In this document: one piece after another, positions 1-7,680 of the stretch
Numbering within the stretch: the first letter of the stretch is position 1
Layout: every line of letters starts with the position of its first letter
Origin: an uncultured Bacteroidales bacterium
GTDB lineage: Bacteria; Bacteroidota; Bacteroidia; Bacteroidales; P3
Length of the DNA: 14,030 bases
Direction: 5' to 3'
Assembly: GCA_900319595.1 (NCBI GenBank)
Contig: ONOZ01000015.1
Span: 1-14,030, forward strand
Made by a program: the position numbers and the translations under genes
The notes under the pieces: model-generated
What the model saw: only the letters and a program-made list of their open reading frames with translations
Told to the model about the DNA's origin: nothing
Database searches by the model: none

Positions 1-977
1 AAAACGCTACCACGTCCTACAGATTTATAATATAGATTCATTAACTGCTCAACAGATAATAATAAACTATCGCAATCTTTTGACCAAAACCATTTATGTC
101 CTTTATTTTTTAATAGTGGGACATCAATTTCCACGGGGGCATAACATTCGCCATTTATATCGGAAGACAAGGCTGTTGAGTTACCTTGTTTCAAATCTTC
201 GCAGGAAAGAGTGTACCAATTAGGATAGGGGGCAATACCGTTTTCGTTGCCAACCCATCTTAGTGAGGCTTCGCTACCCTGAAATACCACAGCATTAGGA
301 GCATAAGTGTCCAAAATGTCCTTAACTGGAATTTTGCAGTTACCATCAAACCAAACTTCCGAAATGTCTCCGTAACGAGATAAAACTTCCGTTAATTGCT
401 GACGGAATATAGCGTTATAGCCTTGTTGAAGAGAAGTGTCTTTAGTAACTCCACCACTCCCAATGCCAGCACCCCAGTGGTCATCTCCTGGATATATATA
501 TACTCCTAATTTCAATCCGTATTTTTTGCAAGAGTTACTCAAATCTCTCATTACATCACCTTTGCCATTTTTCCAATTCAGTTCTTTAACTCCGTAATTT
601 GTGGTATTTGTCTGCCACCAACAGAATCCTCCTGTATGTTTTGCAACAAAGATTATCATTTTTGCACCCCAACTCCTTGCAACGTCGCACCATTGGTCTG
701 TGTTCAATTTGTCTATATTGATATTTTGCAAATAGGAATGGTCGCAATCGTTAATAGAGAAAGCAACATCGCTATTGTTTATTTGCTTTACATCTTTGAT
801 TGCGTGCTTATCGTATTCCCTGTTTTGCCAAGTAGCCATACCCCAATGGACAAACATGATTCTTTCGCTTTCATGCCAAGATAATTGGGCTTTACTTGGT
901 AAAGGGACGTTGTTTTGCGAGTATGCTATTGCGGTTATTGCCAATAAAATACTTACGATTGTTAATAGTTTTTTCAT
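1..977 (-). CDS. Secreted alpha-L-fucosidase, glycoside hydrolase family 29 (3' end cut by window edge)
   Basis: This enzyme is predicted to hydrolyse terminal alpha-L-fucose from glycans in the periplasm or at the cell surface. Translating back from the ATG at 975-977 gives 325 codons without a stop before the window ends. Residues 1-20 are a typical signal peptide (MKKLLTIVSI, hydrophobic core, AYSQ cleavage region). The mature part carries GH29 landmarks: FVHWG at 42-46, AKHTGGFCWW at 112-121, GVYIYPGDDHWG near 158-169, VWFDG at 208-212 with Asp211 as the expected catalytic nucleophile, and a PVEID segment near 281-285. The visible end, YYKSVGR, normally precedes the conserved LLLN part of the catalytic domain, so only the end of that domain and any C-terminal domain are missing. 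The pattern resembles the plant-like GH29-B branch (alpha-1,3/1,4-fucosidases), but subfamily assignment is inference. Its start lies 11 bases after the stop of the upstream ABC permease, so co-transcription with the efflux genes is likely. Confidence 0.93.
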   Translation of the reverse strand, partial: MKKLLTIVSILLAITAIAYSQNNVPLPSKAQLSWHESERIMFVHWGMATWQNREYDKHAIKDVKQINNSDVAFSINDCDHSYLQNINIDKLNTDQWCDVARSWGAKMIIFVAKHTGGFCWWQTNTTNYGVKELNWKNGKGDVMRDLSNSCKKYGLKLGVYIYPGDDHWGAGIGSGGVTKDTSLQQGYNAIFRQQLTEVLSRYGDISEVWFDGNCKIPVKDILDTYAPNAVVFQGSEASLRWVGNENGIAPYPNWYTLSCEDLKQGNSTALSSDINGECYAPVEIDVPLLKNKGHKWFWSKDCDSLLLSVEQLMNLYYKSVGRGSV

Positions 978-988
978 TGCTCTATTGT

Positions 989-2281
989 TTAAATTATTGT
1001 TTTATTACGTTTAAATCTATTCAACCTTGATTGGTGTATTCTGCTTTTGCGTTCCTGTCTTTGTGCTTGATTCCAACTTTTTGTTAAACGCCATCTGTAT
1101 GCAAAGAAAGTTGTAACCCAGTAAACGCCAGTTAAAATCCATAAGTTTAGATGCTCTTTGCTTATTTCTATAAGACTTGCTCCCATTGTCCCCATACGTA
1201 CAAATCCGTTTGCCCCAAAGGTTGATGGAAACATATAAGAAACTCTTAGCCAAAACTCGGGCATTGCTTCTCTTGGCCATGATAACCCTGACATCAACAT
1301 TATAGGAATTGACATAAAGATAAAGAACGGTATAGCGTTTTCTCTGTGATGGAAAAACACACTACATGTCATGCCTAACAAAATTGATGCTAAAAGAAAA
1401 GGTATTATGAAAGTTAGTACCTCAATAGGGGAAATATATAGTTGCGGAATGTTAAAAAATCTTGGTACGAGTATAAGAACATAAATACTTATTGGAATAT
1501 AGATAAGGAAAACTGCTAACAATCTGCCAAAGATAATACGAAATATACCTTTGTAGTGTATATTGTTTGGCGTGATATTCTTAAATCTACCTTTCTCACT
1601 GTTCTTGCCTGCTAATACACCAATACCTAATAATATTGTTTGTTGTAAAAGTATAATACAAATAATAGGTAACATAAACGAAGGATAGCCTCCTATTTGA
1701 AATAAAGTATGTTCTTGTGGTATGAAAGGACGTATCGAACTCATCGCTTCGTTATAAGTAGCACCCCTTGCTATAAGATTTTTTGCTTCAATACCATAGC
1801 CCATAGTTTTGCTAACATATGCAGACGCTGTAGCCAAGTTTCTATACCAAAAAAATGAGGTAACATCTGCAAAAATATTAACGGTTGCTTGCTCACCTTT
1901 ATTTATTTTAGAAGAGAACTCTTTTGGAATATTCACTATGCCATGTACTTTTCCTCGCTTTTGTAGAGTTTTTGCCTCTTCCATATTCATAGGCTGATAA
2001 GCAACATGAATCTCTGGTGTTGCATCTAACATTCTTATATATTGTCTTGATAATGACGAATGATTATTATCAACTACCGCGATAGGCGAGTCTATTAATG
2101 CCTCTTTGTTATATATAAATCCGCAAACTAATGGATAAATCAATGTTGCAATAAAGAAGATAATAATAGTACCTTTATCTGTAAAAATACCGACCAGTTC
2201 TTTACGTAAGATATAGAACATATCTATCCACGCCTTGCGGTTTTCTACTAAATTGCGTTGTATTTTTTTATTTATCCTCAT
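989..2281 (-). CDS. ABC-2 type transporter permease (second of two)
   Basis: This is an integral inner-membrane permease of the ABC-2 type used in drug or envelope-component export (YbhS/YhhJ-like). The 430-residue protein has one transmembrane helix near residues 38-57, then a large extracytoplasmic domain beginning with the family-typical SPIAVVDNNHSS segment, then about five more helices between residues 200 and 400. GLSWP lies in the second-last helix region, as in relatives. The C-terminus is a strongly basic tail rich in Arg and Lys. No Walker motifs are present, so it needs a separate ATPase. The chosen ATG at 2281 follows a GGGAAACT sequence and lies 11 bases after the upstream permease gene; Met21 is an alternative start before the conserved FYILRKE segment. 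It probably pairs with the neighbouring permease as a heterodimer. Confidence 0.9.
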   Translation of the reverse strand: MRINKKIQRNLVENRKAWIDMFYILRKELVGIFTDKGTIIIFFIATLIYPLVCGFIYNKEALIDSPIAVVDNNHSSLSRQYIRMLDATPEIHVAYQPMNMEEAKTLQKRGKVHGIVNIPKEFSSKINKGEQATVNIFADVTSFFWYRNLATASAYVSKTMGYGIEAKNLIARGATYNEAMSSIRPFIPQEHTLFQIGGYPSFMLPIICIILLQQTILLGIGVLAGKNSEKGRFKNITPNNIHYKGIFRIIFGRLLAVFLIYIPISIYVLILVPRFFNIPQLYISPIEVLTFIIPFLLASILLGMTCSVFFHHRENAIPFFIFMSIPIMLMSGLSWPREAMPEFWLRVSYMFPSTFGANGFVRMGTMGASLIEISKEHLNLWILTGVYWVTTFFAYRWRLTKSWNQAQRQERKSRIHQSRLNRFKRNKTII

Positions 2282-2292
2282 AGTTTCCCAAT

Positions 2293-3462
2293 TTAATCTC
2301 TTTCATAATCTAGCTTTATTGCCGTACGTTTTATATTCCAAATAGCTAATAATGGAACACAGCAGAATAATAGCAGATAGACAAACGGCATTATTGTATG
2401 CCAAAATTCTAATCCGTTAATTTGTACGTTGCAATATAGCATATAATATTGCCTTAATGGGTACAGGAACGTAAAAGGTTTGACTGCAGGCAACATTGCT
2501 AAATGAGGATACGAGAATCCTGATAGACTAAAGCCCATAACCCCGTAAAAAGCAGCAATACTCAATGCTGTACGAAGAGATGGTAACATCCCTATAATTA
2601 AAATACCCATCGCTTGATAAGCCAAAACCGTCATCAATGCTCCTATATATAATAACGTAGGGTTACCTTTTGAAGGAAAACCCATAACATGTTCCATTAT
2701 GATTTCGCTAAGCATTACCATCACAGAAAACAAAACTGTGTATGGCAAGAGTTTTCCTGATAACGAAACGAATATGTCTTTGTTTCCAACAACTAACCAA
2801 CGTCGTGAAGTCCCCATTTTAAATTCAATGCCTATCGCATAAACAGTACAAATCATTGCCATAAGAAATATAATTCCTGGCATAATAGAGCTTGTCAAAT
2901 AGAAAGAATAGTTCAAAAGAGCATTTCCTATTATGTGGTTGTCTGTATTTATGGGATTGACTTGAGCCATTGCATAATTGTAATCTTGTCCTTTTGCTAA
3001 ACGCACTTTCAAATCTACACCTGCTGCAATGGTTGATAGCGTTGTATTGATTTCTTTCATGATCAAAGACCCAGCCAAGTAATGTACATATTGGGTATGA
3101 AAATTTACTTGTGGATTTTGATGATTGTATAAGTCTTTTTCAAAATTTCGTGGTATGATTACAAAAGCATAGATATCACCTGTTTGCATTTTAGTTTTGC
3201 AACTTTCGTAAGAAGTTAGTTTATACATGACATTGCAAGTTTGTCCTGCGGAAAGGTTTCTTACAATCAATCGTGAAGTAGTAGAGTTATCAAAATCGAC
3301 AACAGCTATAGGTAACGAGGATGGCATACCTTTATTTAGGAATGTGGCAAAAAACAAGATAACTATAGACGGAATAATGATTGTCATCATCAAGTATATC
3401 GGCCTATAAGTCATTTTTTGCCATTCTCTTTTCAATACAGGTATAAATCCTTTGCTTATCAT
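2293..3462 (-). CDS. ABC-2 type transporter permease (first of two)
   Basis: This 389-residue inner-membrane permease has the same architecture as its downstream neighbour. Helix 1 spans about residues 21-42, an extracytoplasmic domain opens with LPIAVVDFDNS (about 51-61), and about five more helices fill the C-terminal half. A family-typical GFSLSGFSYP stretch lies in a late helix. The two permeases share layout but only moderate sequence, which suggests an old duplication and a heterodimeric channel as in YbhR/YbhS. No nucleotide-binding domain is fused to it. The ATG at 3462 lies 8 bases after the stop of the adaptor gene. In related systems the pair works with a HlyD adaptor and a TolC channel; the substrate here cannot be read from sequence. 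Confidence 0.9.
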   Translation of the reverse strand: MISKGFIPVLKREWQKMTYRPIYLMMTIIIPSIVILFFATFLNKGMPSSLPIAVVDFDNSTTSRLIVRNLSAGQTCNVMYKLTSYESCKTKMQTGDIYAFVIIPRNFEKDLYNHQNPQVNFHTQYVHYLAGSLIMKEINTTLSTIAAGVDLKVRLAKGQDYNYAMAQVNPINTDNHIIGNALLNYSFYLTSSIMPGIIFLMAMICTVYAIGIEFKMGTSRRWLVVGNKDIFVSLSGKLLPYTVLFSVMVMLSEIIMEHVMGFPSKGNPTLLYIGALMTVLAYQAMGILIIGMLPSLRTALSIAAFYGVMGFSLSGFSYPHLAMLPAVKPFTFLYPLRQYYMLYCNVQINGLEFWHTIMPFVYLLLFCCVPLLAIWNIKRTAIKLDYERD

Positions 3463-3470
3463 AGATTCTT

Positions 3471-4472
3471 TTATTTTTGCAATTTAGTCCAATTGACAAT
3501 TACACTCATGCCAGGACGAAAACCATTTACTTTATCAACAGGTACGGCTTTAACTTCAAAAGTTTTGGTATCATATTCGTCTGTTAATTTAGTGGCCTTC
3601 CAAGTTGCGTAAGACCCTAAAACTTTTATGTAAGTAACTCTCAATTTTACATCTTTATTCCCCAATGCAGGTACTTTGGCAGTTAGAATGTTGCCCATAT
3701 TGATTTTACTCAACAAATCCTCTCGTACATTGAATGTAACCCAAATATCATTCAAATCAACTATAGTCATGATAGGAGAGCCCGTGCCTACAAGCTCACC
3801 CACTTTTGGAAAAATTTCACTAATTTCTCCGCTAATAGGTGCAACTAACTTTGTTTCATTCATATATGAAGATACTTCCATTACAGCACCTTTTGCTTGA
3901 TTGACTTTGGCTATTGCGGCTTGTTTATCTTCTACTTGAGCACCATTCAATGCCATATCGTATTGACTTTTGGCTGCTTTCTGTTGTGCAATAGCGGCTT
4001 TGTATTGTGCTTCTACCTCATCAAATTTCTGTGCAGCAATAACACCTTTATCAAACAAGTTTTTCATCCGTTGATAACTCTTCGTTGCGTAATCGGCAGC
4101 CGCTTTGGCTCTCTCGTACTGTTCTTTTGCTCCCTCAATAGTTTCTTGTCTTGCACCATTCTGAGCCTTGTTGCTTACAGCCTGGGCAGCTTGTTGCACA
4201 CTACGGGCTTGAAAAGCTTTGGCGTTGATTTCTGGCGAATCTATTAAGACAAGCAACTGTCCTTTTTCTACAGTTTCACCTTCTTTTGCCTTCAATTCAA
4301 GTATTCTTCCCGCAAGTTTTCCCGAAACTCTTACTTCGTTTGCTTCAACTTCGCCTTGTAGAATCATTTCACTTGGAGATAAAATAAAATATCCAATGAT
4401 TCCTATTACAGCAATGAAAGATATTAGTATAACAAACGACATTAGTAATGTTTTATTCTCTTTGGTTTTCAT
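3471..4472 (-). CDS. HlyD/YbhG-like periplasmic adaptor (membrane fusion protein)
   Basis: This 333-residue protein should bridge the inner-membrane permeases and the outer-membrane channel. It has a short cytoplasmic N-terminus and a single membrane anchor near residues 11-31. The first half of the barrel-sandwich (biotinyl-lipoyl-like) domain is at about 38-79 (GKLAGRILEL, EGETVEKGQ). A long alpha-helical hairpin rich in Ala, Gln, Glu and Lys covers about 80-205 and includes NGARQETIEGAK, which resembles the GAR-x-E-x-I signature of YbhG/YhiI-type adaptors. The second lipoyl half follows at about 208-240 (LVAPISGEI, GELVGTGSPI), then a beta-barrel domain ending in FRPGMSV. It lies 43 bases downstream of the TolC-like gene and 8 bases upstream of the first permease. 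Length and domain order are normal for the family. Confidence 0.93.
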   Translation of the reverse strand: MKTKENKTLLMSFVILISFIAVIGIIGYFILSPSEMILQGEVEANEVRVSGKLAGRILELKAKEGETVEKGQLLVLIDSPEINAKAFQARSVQQAAQAVSNKAQNGARQETIEGAKEQYERAKAAADYATKSYQRMKNLFDKGVIAAQKFDEVEAQYKAAIAQQKAAKSQYDMALNGAQVEDKQAAIAKVNQAKGAVMEVSSYMNETKLVAPISGEISEIFPKVGELVGTGSPIMTIVDLNDIWVTFNVREDLLSKINMGNILTAKVPALGNKDVKLRVTYIKVLGSYATWKATKLTDEYDTKTFEVKAVPVDKVNGFRPGMSVIVNWTKLQK

Positions 4473-4515
4473 GTCTTTTATGTATTTTATTCAATAACTA
4501 TAAATAATGGTATTA

Positions 4516-6012
4516 TTATCTATTTTCCTCTCTTTCAATTTTAGGAACTTTGACTTTTCCTAATGATTGATTCAAATATAGTTCTGTAAGCATTAAGTTG
4601 ATTTTTGCATCAATCATCTCACTTTTAGCACCTACCCATGCTGTTTGGGCTTGCATTAAATCACTTGTGGAGATTACACCTTCATTAAAGCCCAACTGAG
4701 CTGTGCGTAAATTCTCCTCTGCGTGTAGCATATTGTTATTTGCCATGGAATGTTGTTTAACAGCCTCGTTTCTAGAATTTTGTTTCATATTTGCCTGCAG
4801 TTCTAATTTTTCTATAGCTTCTTCTTTGGTAAGTTCCGCTATACGCAACTGATGTTTAGCAACTTTAAGTGTATGAATCCTTTCTCCAAAATGAAATATA
4901 GGCATAGTTACACCAATACCAATAGTAAACATTCCGTTAAACGACTTATCAAATCCATTGAACAAGTTGGGATTGGACAGAACGTAGTTACCCGTTGCAA
5001 CGACATTTGGCAAAAAACGAGAGCGTGCTATATCTAATTGAGTTTTAGCAATACTAATATTTTCGTCTAACATTAACGCTTCAGGACGGTTGTTTATTTG
5101 TTGCCTTATGCTATCGGTACGTATCAAATCACAGGTTTCTATGTTGATTTCGTCTTCTAAAACATAATCGTTATTAGTTTGTATGCCACAGATTTGATTT
5201 AACAGCATTTTGCTAAGGCTCAACCCGTTTTCTGCTTTTGTTAAAGACATTTCACTTTCATTAAGTTTGACTTGTACTTTTAATAAATCGCTGTTTGTTA
5301 CAACACCTTCGTCAAACATACTTTTCACATTATTGTACGTAGTTTTAAGTAGTTTATTATATTCTTTGGCTAATTCAACTTTTTTTTGCAATGACACAAC
5401 TCGCCAATATGCCTCATCCACTTCTATCATTATAGCAATGTCTTTGTTATTTGCTGCAATAGATGCAATACTTTCGGCAGATTTTGCTAGTTTATACATC
5501 GCTAGTATCTTTCCTCCCATAAATATTGGTTGAGTAAAGCCTATTCCTGCAACAAAAATGTTTTGCATATCAAATGTTAGCTGATCTTTTGGTAGATAAG
5601 CAACGTGTTTTGGTACAAATTCTGTAGGATTTAAAGTAGGTTGTCCTTGAGAATTGACAGGAACGGTCTGTCCCATGTAATCTATGGTAACTATATCGTC
5701 AAGAGTGTAAGTGAATTTACCATCTTGTCCTATTGAACCTACAGGAAGCATCTTGTCTTCATTCAGAACAGAGATGTTTTTTGAATTATAAAGGTATGCT
5801 CCTGTTGCATTAAAAGATGGAAGAAATTGAGTAAATGCCGCACGCCTTGTTTCTTGTGCAGCAAGTAATGATTCGTGCGAAATCTGTGCGGATTTATTAT
5901 GTAGAAGTGCCATATTCCTACACGAATCCAATGTAAGAGTTTGGCAGGATGCAACAATAACGATACAGTTTAAGATACTGAATAGGATAAGTTTGATTAT
6001 GTTGTTTTTCAT
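4516..6012 (-). CDS. TolC-family outer membrane efflux protein
   Basis: This 498-residue protein is the predicted outer-membrane channel of the efflux module and the first gene of its operon. The N-terminus is a signal sequence ending around VASCQTLTLDSC. Cys23 in V-A-S-C fits a lipobox, so lipid anchoring is possible, though cleavage by ordinary signal peptidase cannot be excluded. The mature protein shows the two-fold TolC repeat: each half contains long helices and a beta-strand segment with the pattern G-x-x-x-x-x-P-I-F (GIGFTQPIF near 156-164 and GIGVTMPIF near 355-375), and each half has an F-x-E-G-V-[IV]-[ST]-x-S-D-L motif (FDEGVVTNSDL and FNEGVISTSDL). That repeated motif is characteristic of the family. 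An insertion rich in Asp, Gln and Pro after the first strand region (about residues 80-150) is common in Bacteroidota members. Confidence 0.95.
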   Translation of the reverse strand: MKNNIIKLILFSILNCIVIVASCQTLTLDSCRNMALLHNKSAQISHESLLAAQETRRAAFTQFLPSFNATGAYLYNSKNISVLNEDKMLPVGSIGQDGKFTYTLDDIVTIDYMGQTVPVNSQGQPTLNPTEFVPKHVAYLPKDQLTFDMQNIFVAGIGFTQPIFMGGKILAMYKLAKSAESIASIAANNKDIAIMIEVDEAYWRVVSLQKKVELAKEYNKLLKTTYNNVKSMFDEGVVTNSDLLKVQVKLNESEMSLTKAENGLSLSKMLLNQICGIQTNNDYVLEDEINIETCDLIRTDSIRQQINNRPEALMLDENISIAKTQLDIARSRFLPNVVATGNYVLSNPNLFNGFDKSFNGMFTIGIGVTMPIFHFGERIHTLKVAKHQLRIAELTKEEAIEKLELQANMKQNSRNEAVKQHSMANNNMLHAEENLRTAQLGFNEGVISTSDLMQAQTAWVGAKSEMIDAKINLMLTELYLNQSLGKVKVPKIEREENR

Positions 6013-6071
6013 TATCTTATTTAATTTATTCTATTAAGATTTAATTGAAGTGTTTTCATTTTTTACAAACG

Positions 6072-6102
6072 CAAAGTTACGAAAATAATTGTAGTATATA
6101 AA
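6072..6102 (-). promoter_or_regulatory. Bacteroidota-type promoter for the efflux operon
   Basis: Read on the minus strand, TAACTTTG occupies 6079-6072 and exactly matches the TAnnTTTG -7 element of Bacteroidota. A TTTA at 6102-6099, 19 bases upstream, is a fair -33 element. Transcription would start near 6066, leaving a leader of roughly 55 bases before the TolC-like ATG. An A/T-rich tract lies just upstream. No regulator gene of the TetR or MarR type is adjacent. Confidence 0.75.
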
Positions 6103-6150
6103 GGAAAATGGGAAAAAAAAGGAAATAAAGTATTTTTTGATAGAAAAAAG

Positions 6151-6181
6151 TTGAAAACTTCCTAATTTTGTTGTAACTTTG
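6151..6181 (+). promoter_or_regulatory. Promoter-like sequence pointing right, antisense to the M50B-like gene
   Basis: TTG at 6151-6153 and TAACTTTG at 6174-6181, separated by 20 bases, match the Bacteroidota promoter pattern as well as the other promoters in this window. Transcription would begin near 6187 and run into the 3' end of the minus-strand protease gene. The only plus-strand frame directly downstream begins with TTG at 6193, ends at 6411, and lies wholly antisense to that gene, so I do not call it a protein. The site could produce an antisense RNA or be a chance or relic match. Confidence 0.45.
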
Positions 6182-6200
6182 CAATTGATAATTTGATTCT

Positions 6201-6869
6201 TCAAAATGCTTGTAGTTTTGTTGTGGCATCTATACTAATGATTAGCATAAACACAGAAAAACAAAAAAAAGAAAGACTCCAAATGATGGCGGGAATTTTT
6301 GTTGCCTTTTTTAAAAGAGAAGAATCTCCAGCCTTTTTAGGTGCAGTGAGTGTTATGTATAGCAATGTTATAGTGGATAACATATTTTCAATTAGCAAAA
6401 TACAAGCGTAAATATATATAATATGGTTATAGTACGGACTAAATATAGGTACAATTAAGAAAATCAAATTCAAGGATGCAAAACATATTGTCCAAATGCG
6501 ACCGAATGAATTTGCTACTACAAAAATGAGGGATATAATATTTATTATAAATATGCTGTAGAGCAAGTATTTTGAGATGTCGTAAGGTATAGATAAAATT
6601 AAGCCATAACCTATCAAAGCAGGAATTGTATATCCGGCAATAGAAATGAAAAACATTGACTTTTTATTTGTTATCTTTGTTATACAACTTCCAGAAAAAT
6701 CTCTATTAAGTACGATTTTCTGAATTTTTTGTCTAAAAATCTTAGCAATTAGTGCATGTGATAATTCGTGTGTTAGAGTGTTGAAAGTACGAAGTAGTAA
6801 ATCGAAGGGTTTCAATCTCATCAGTATTGCAATTATGGTAGGTATTAAAATTAAAAACGTTCTGCTCAT
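6201..6869 (-). CDS. M50B-like membrane metalloprotease family protein
   Basis: This 222-residue protein is predicted to lie in the membrane, with about five to six hydrophobic helices. It has the zinc-binding HExxH motif in HELSH at residues 34-38, close to the N-terminal helix. Other features fit the Peptidase_M50B-like family: an R-x-x-x-T-L-x-HE context, SG at 59-60, AGY at 78-80, and a late GDSSLL segment (181-186) followed by TKIPAIIW, close to the family's DA-x-x-L and T-x-P-x-x-W pattern. The family is related to site-2 proteases, but experimentally known substrates are few, so proteolytic activity is inferred. It is the last gene of the second operon, 34 bases after aroE. Its only odd feature is the promoter-like sequence facing its 3' end. 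Confidence 0.82.
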   Translation of the reverse strand: MSRTFLILIPTIIAILMRLKPFDLLLRTFNTLTHELSHALIAKIFRQKIQKIVLNRDFSGSCITKITNKKSMFFISIAGYTIPALIGYGLILSIPYDISKYLLYSIFIINIISLIFVVANSFGRIWTICFASLNLIFLIVPIFSPYYNHIIYIYACILLIENMLSTITLLYITLTAPKKAGDSSLLKKATKIPAIIWSLSFFCFSVFMLIISIDATTKLQAF

Positions 6870-6903
6870 AAGATTGTATGATTATAGAGTGAAGACAATA
6901 TCT

Positions 6904-7680
6904 TTAAAGTGTGATTTTTATTGGATTATTGTTTTTTGTCCAGATTTTCCAACTTTCCTCTGCTTGATTGTGTAACATTTCCAGTCCATTGATTATTTTT
7001 GCATCATTGTTTTTCGCTTCTTTTAATAATAAAGTTTCGTTTGGATTATATATTAAATCAAAAACAATATGTTTTTTTGTGATTTTATTAGTATTTATAT
7101 CGGCCATAAGGGGATAGTGTTCCATACCACAAGGAGTTGCATTAACGATAAGGTCAAACATTTCAAAATTTTCAAATCTGTTCAAAGTAGAGTAGGAGAT
7201 GGTATCTTTGTCGTTGAATATACTTCGGGTAGATGCATAAATATAACTGATATTTTGAGTATTTAGAGCAAATGCCACAGATTTGGCAGCCCCACCTGTT
7301 CCTAATATTAAAGCGGATTGAATTTTAGACACATCTACATTTGACATTAGTGATTTCAAAAAACCTTTCCAATCGGTATTATACCCCGTAAGTTTTCCGT
7401 TTTCAATTTTTACAGTATTGACCGCACCAATGGCAAAGGCATCTTGAGAAATGGAATAAAGATGATCTAAAATCTGTATTTTGTAAGGAGAAGTTACATT
7501 AAAACCTTGTAAATTAGTGGTGTTACCAATAAGTTTAGGCAAATCTTTTATACTCTCTAATTCAAACAAACGATATTCACAGTCAGTTAGATGTAATTTA
7601 TCAAATTTTTCTTCGAAGTATTTTTTTGAAAATGAATGTTTTATAGGCTTACCTATCAACCCGAATATCTTATTTTGCAT
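6904..7680 (-). CDS. aroE: Shikimate dehydrogenase
   Basis: The enzyme reduces 3-dehydroshikimate to shikimate with NADPH in the cytoplasm, a step towards chorismate and aromatic amino acids. At 258 residues it is slightly shorter than the usual 270-280. Substrate-site motifs are present: GKPIKHSFS at 10-18, NVTSPYK at 61-67 with Lys67 as the catalytic lysine, GAVNT at 85-89, and GYNTDW at 99-104 with Asp103 as the partner. The nucleotide-binding loop is LGTGGAAKS at 126-134. NATPCGM at 180-186, DLIYNP at 208-213 and GLEMLHNQA at 232-240 complete the family pattern. Its ATG overlaps the end of the DedA-family gene by 11 bases, implying translational coupling. Confidence 0.96.
   Translation of the reverse strand: MQNKIFGLIGKPIKHSFSKKYFEEKFDKLHLTDCEYRLFELESIKDLPKLIGNTTNLQGFNVTSPYKIQILDHLYSISQDAFAIGAVNTVKIENGKLTGYNTDWKGFLKSLMSNVDVSKIQSALILGTGGAAKSVAFALNTQNISYIYASTRSIFNDKDTISYSTLNRFENFEMFDLIVNATPCGMEHYPLMADINTNKITKKHIVFDLIYNPNETLLLKEAKNNDAKIINGLEMLHNQAEESWKIWTKNNNPIKITL

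Noticed and set aside
636..1014. Plus-strand frames of about 80 codons over the fucosidase gene
   Set aside because: They are shadows of the minus-strand fucosidase, whose GH29 motifs make that strand certain.
1017..1280. Minus-strand 87-codon frame within the second permease gene
   Set aside because: It is another frame of the permease 3' end. The permease frame is continuous and keeps its membrane helices, so there is no sign of a frameshift.
3897..4247. Plus-strand 116-codon hydrophobic frame opposite the HlyD-like gene
   Set aside because: It is antisense to the Ala/Gln/Lys-rich helical hairpin of the adaptor, whose reverse strand naturally reads as Cys/Leu/Phe-rich. No promoter or start context supports it.
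6148..6160. AAGTT-GAA-AACTT inverted repeat that could be a terminator for the second operon
   Set aside because: The stem is five pairs with a single G-C pair and a three-base loop. It is followed by T residues on the minus strand but is too weak to call, and it overlaps the plus-strand promoter-like site.
6193..6411. Plus-strand 72-codon frame after a good promoter
   Set aside because: It begins with TTG, lies entirely antisense to the protease gene with its HELSH motif and family pattern, and its protein shows no family features.
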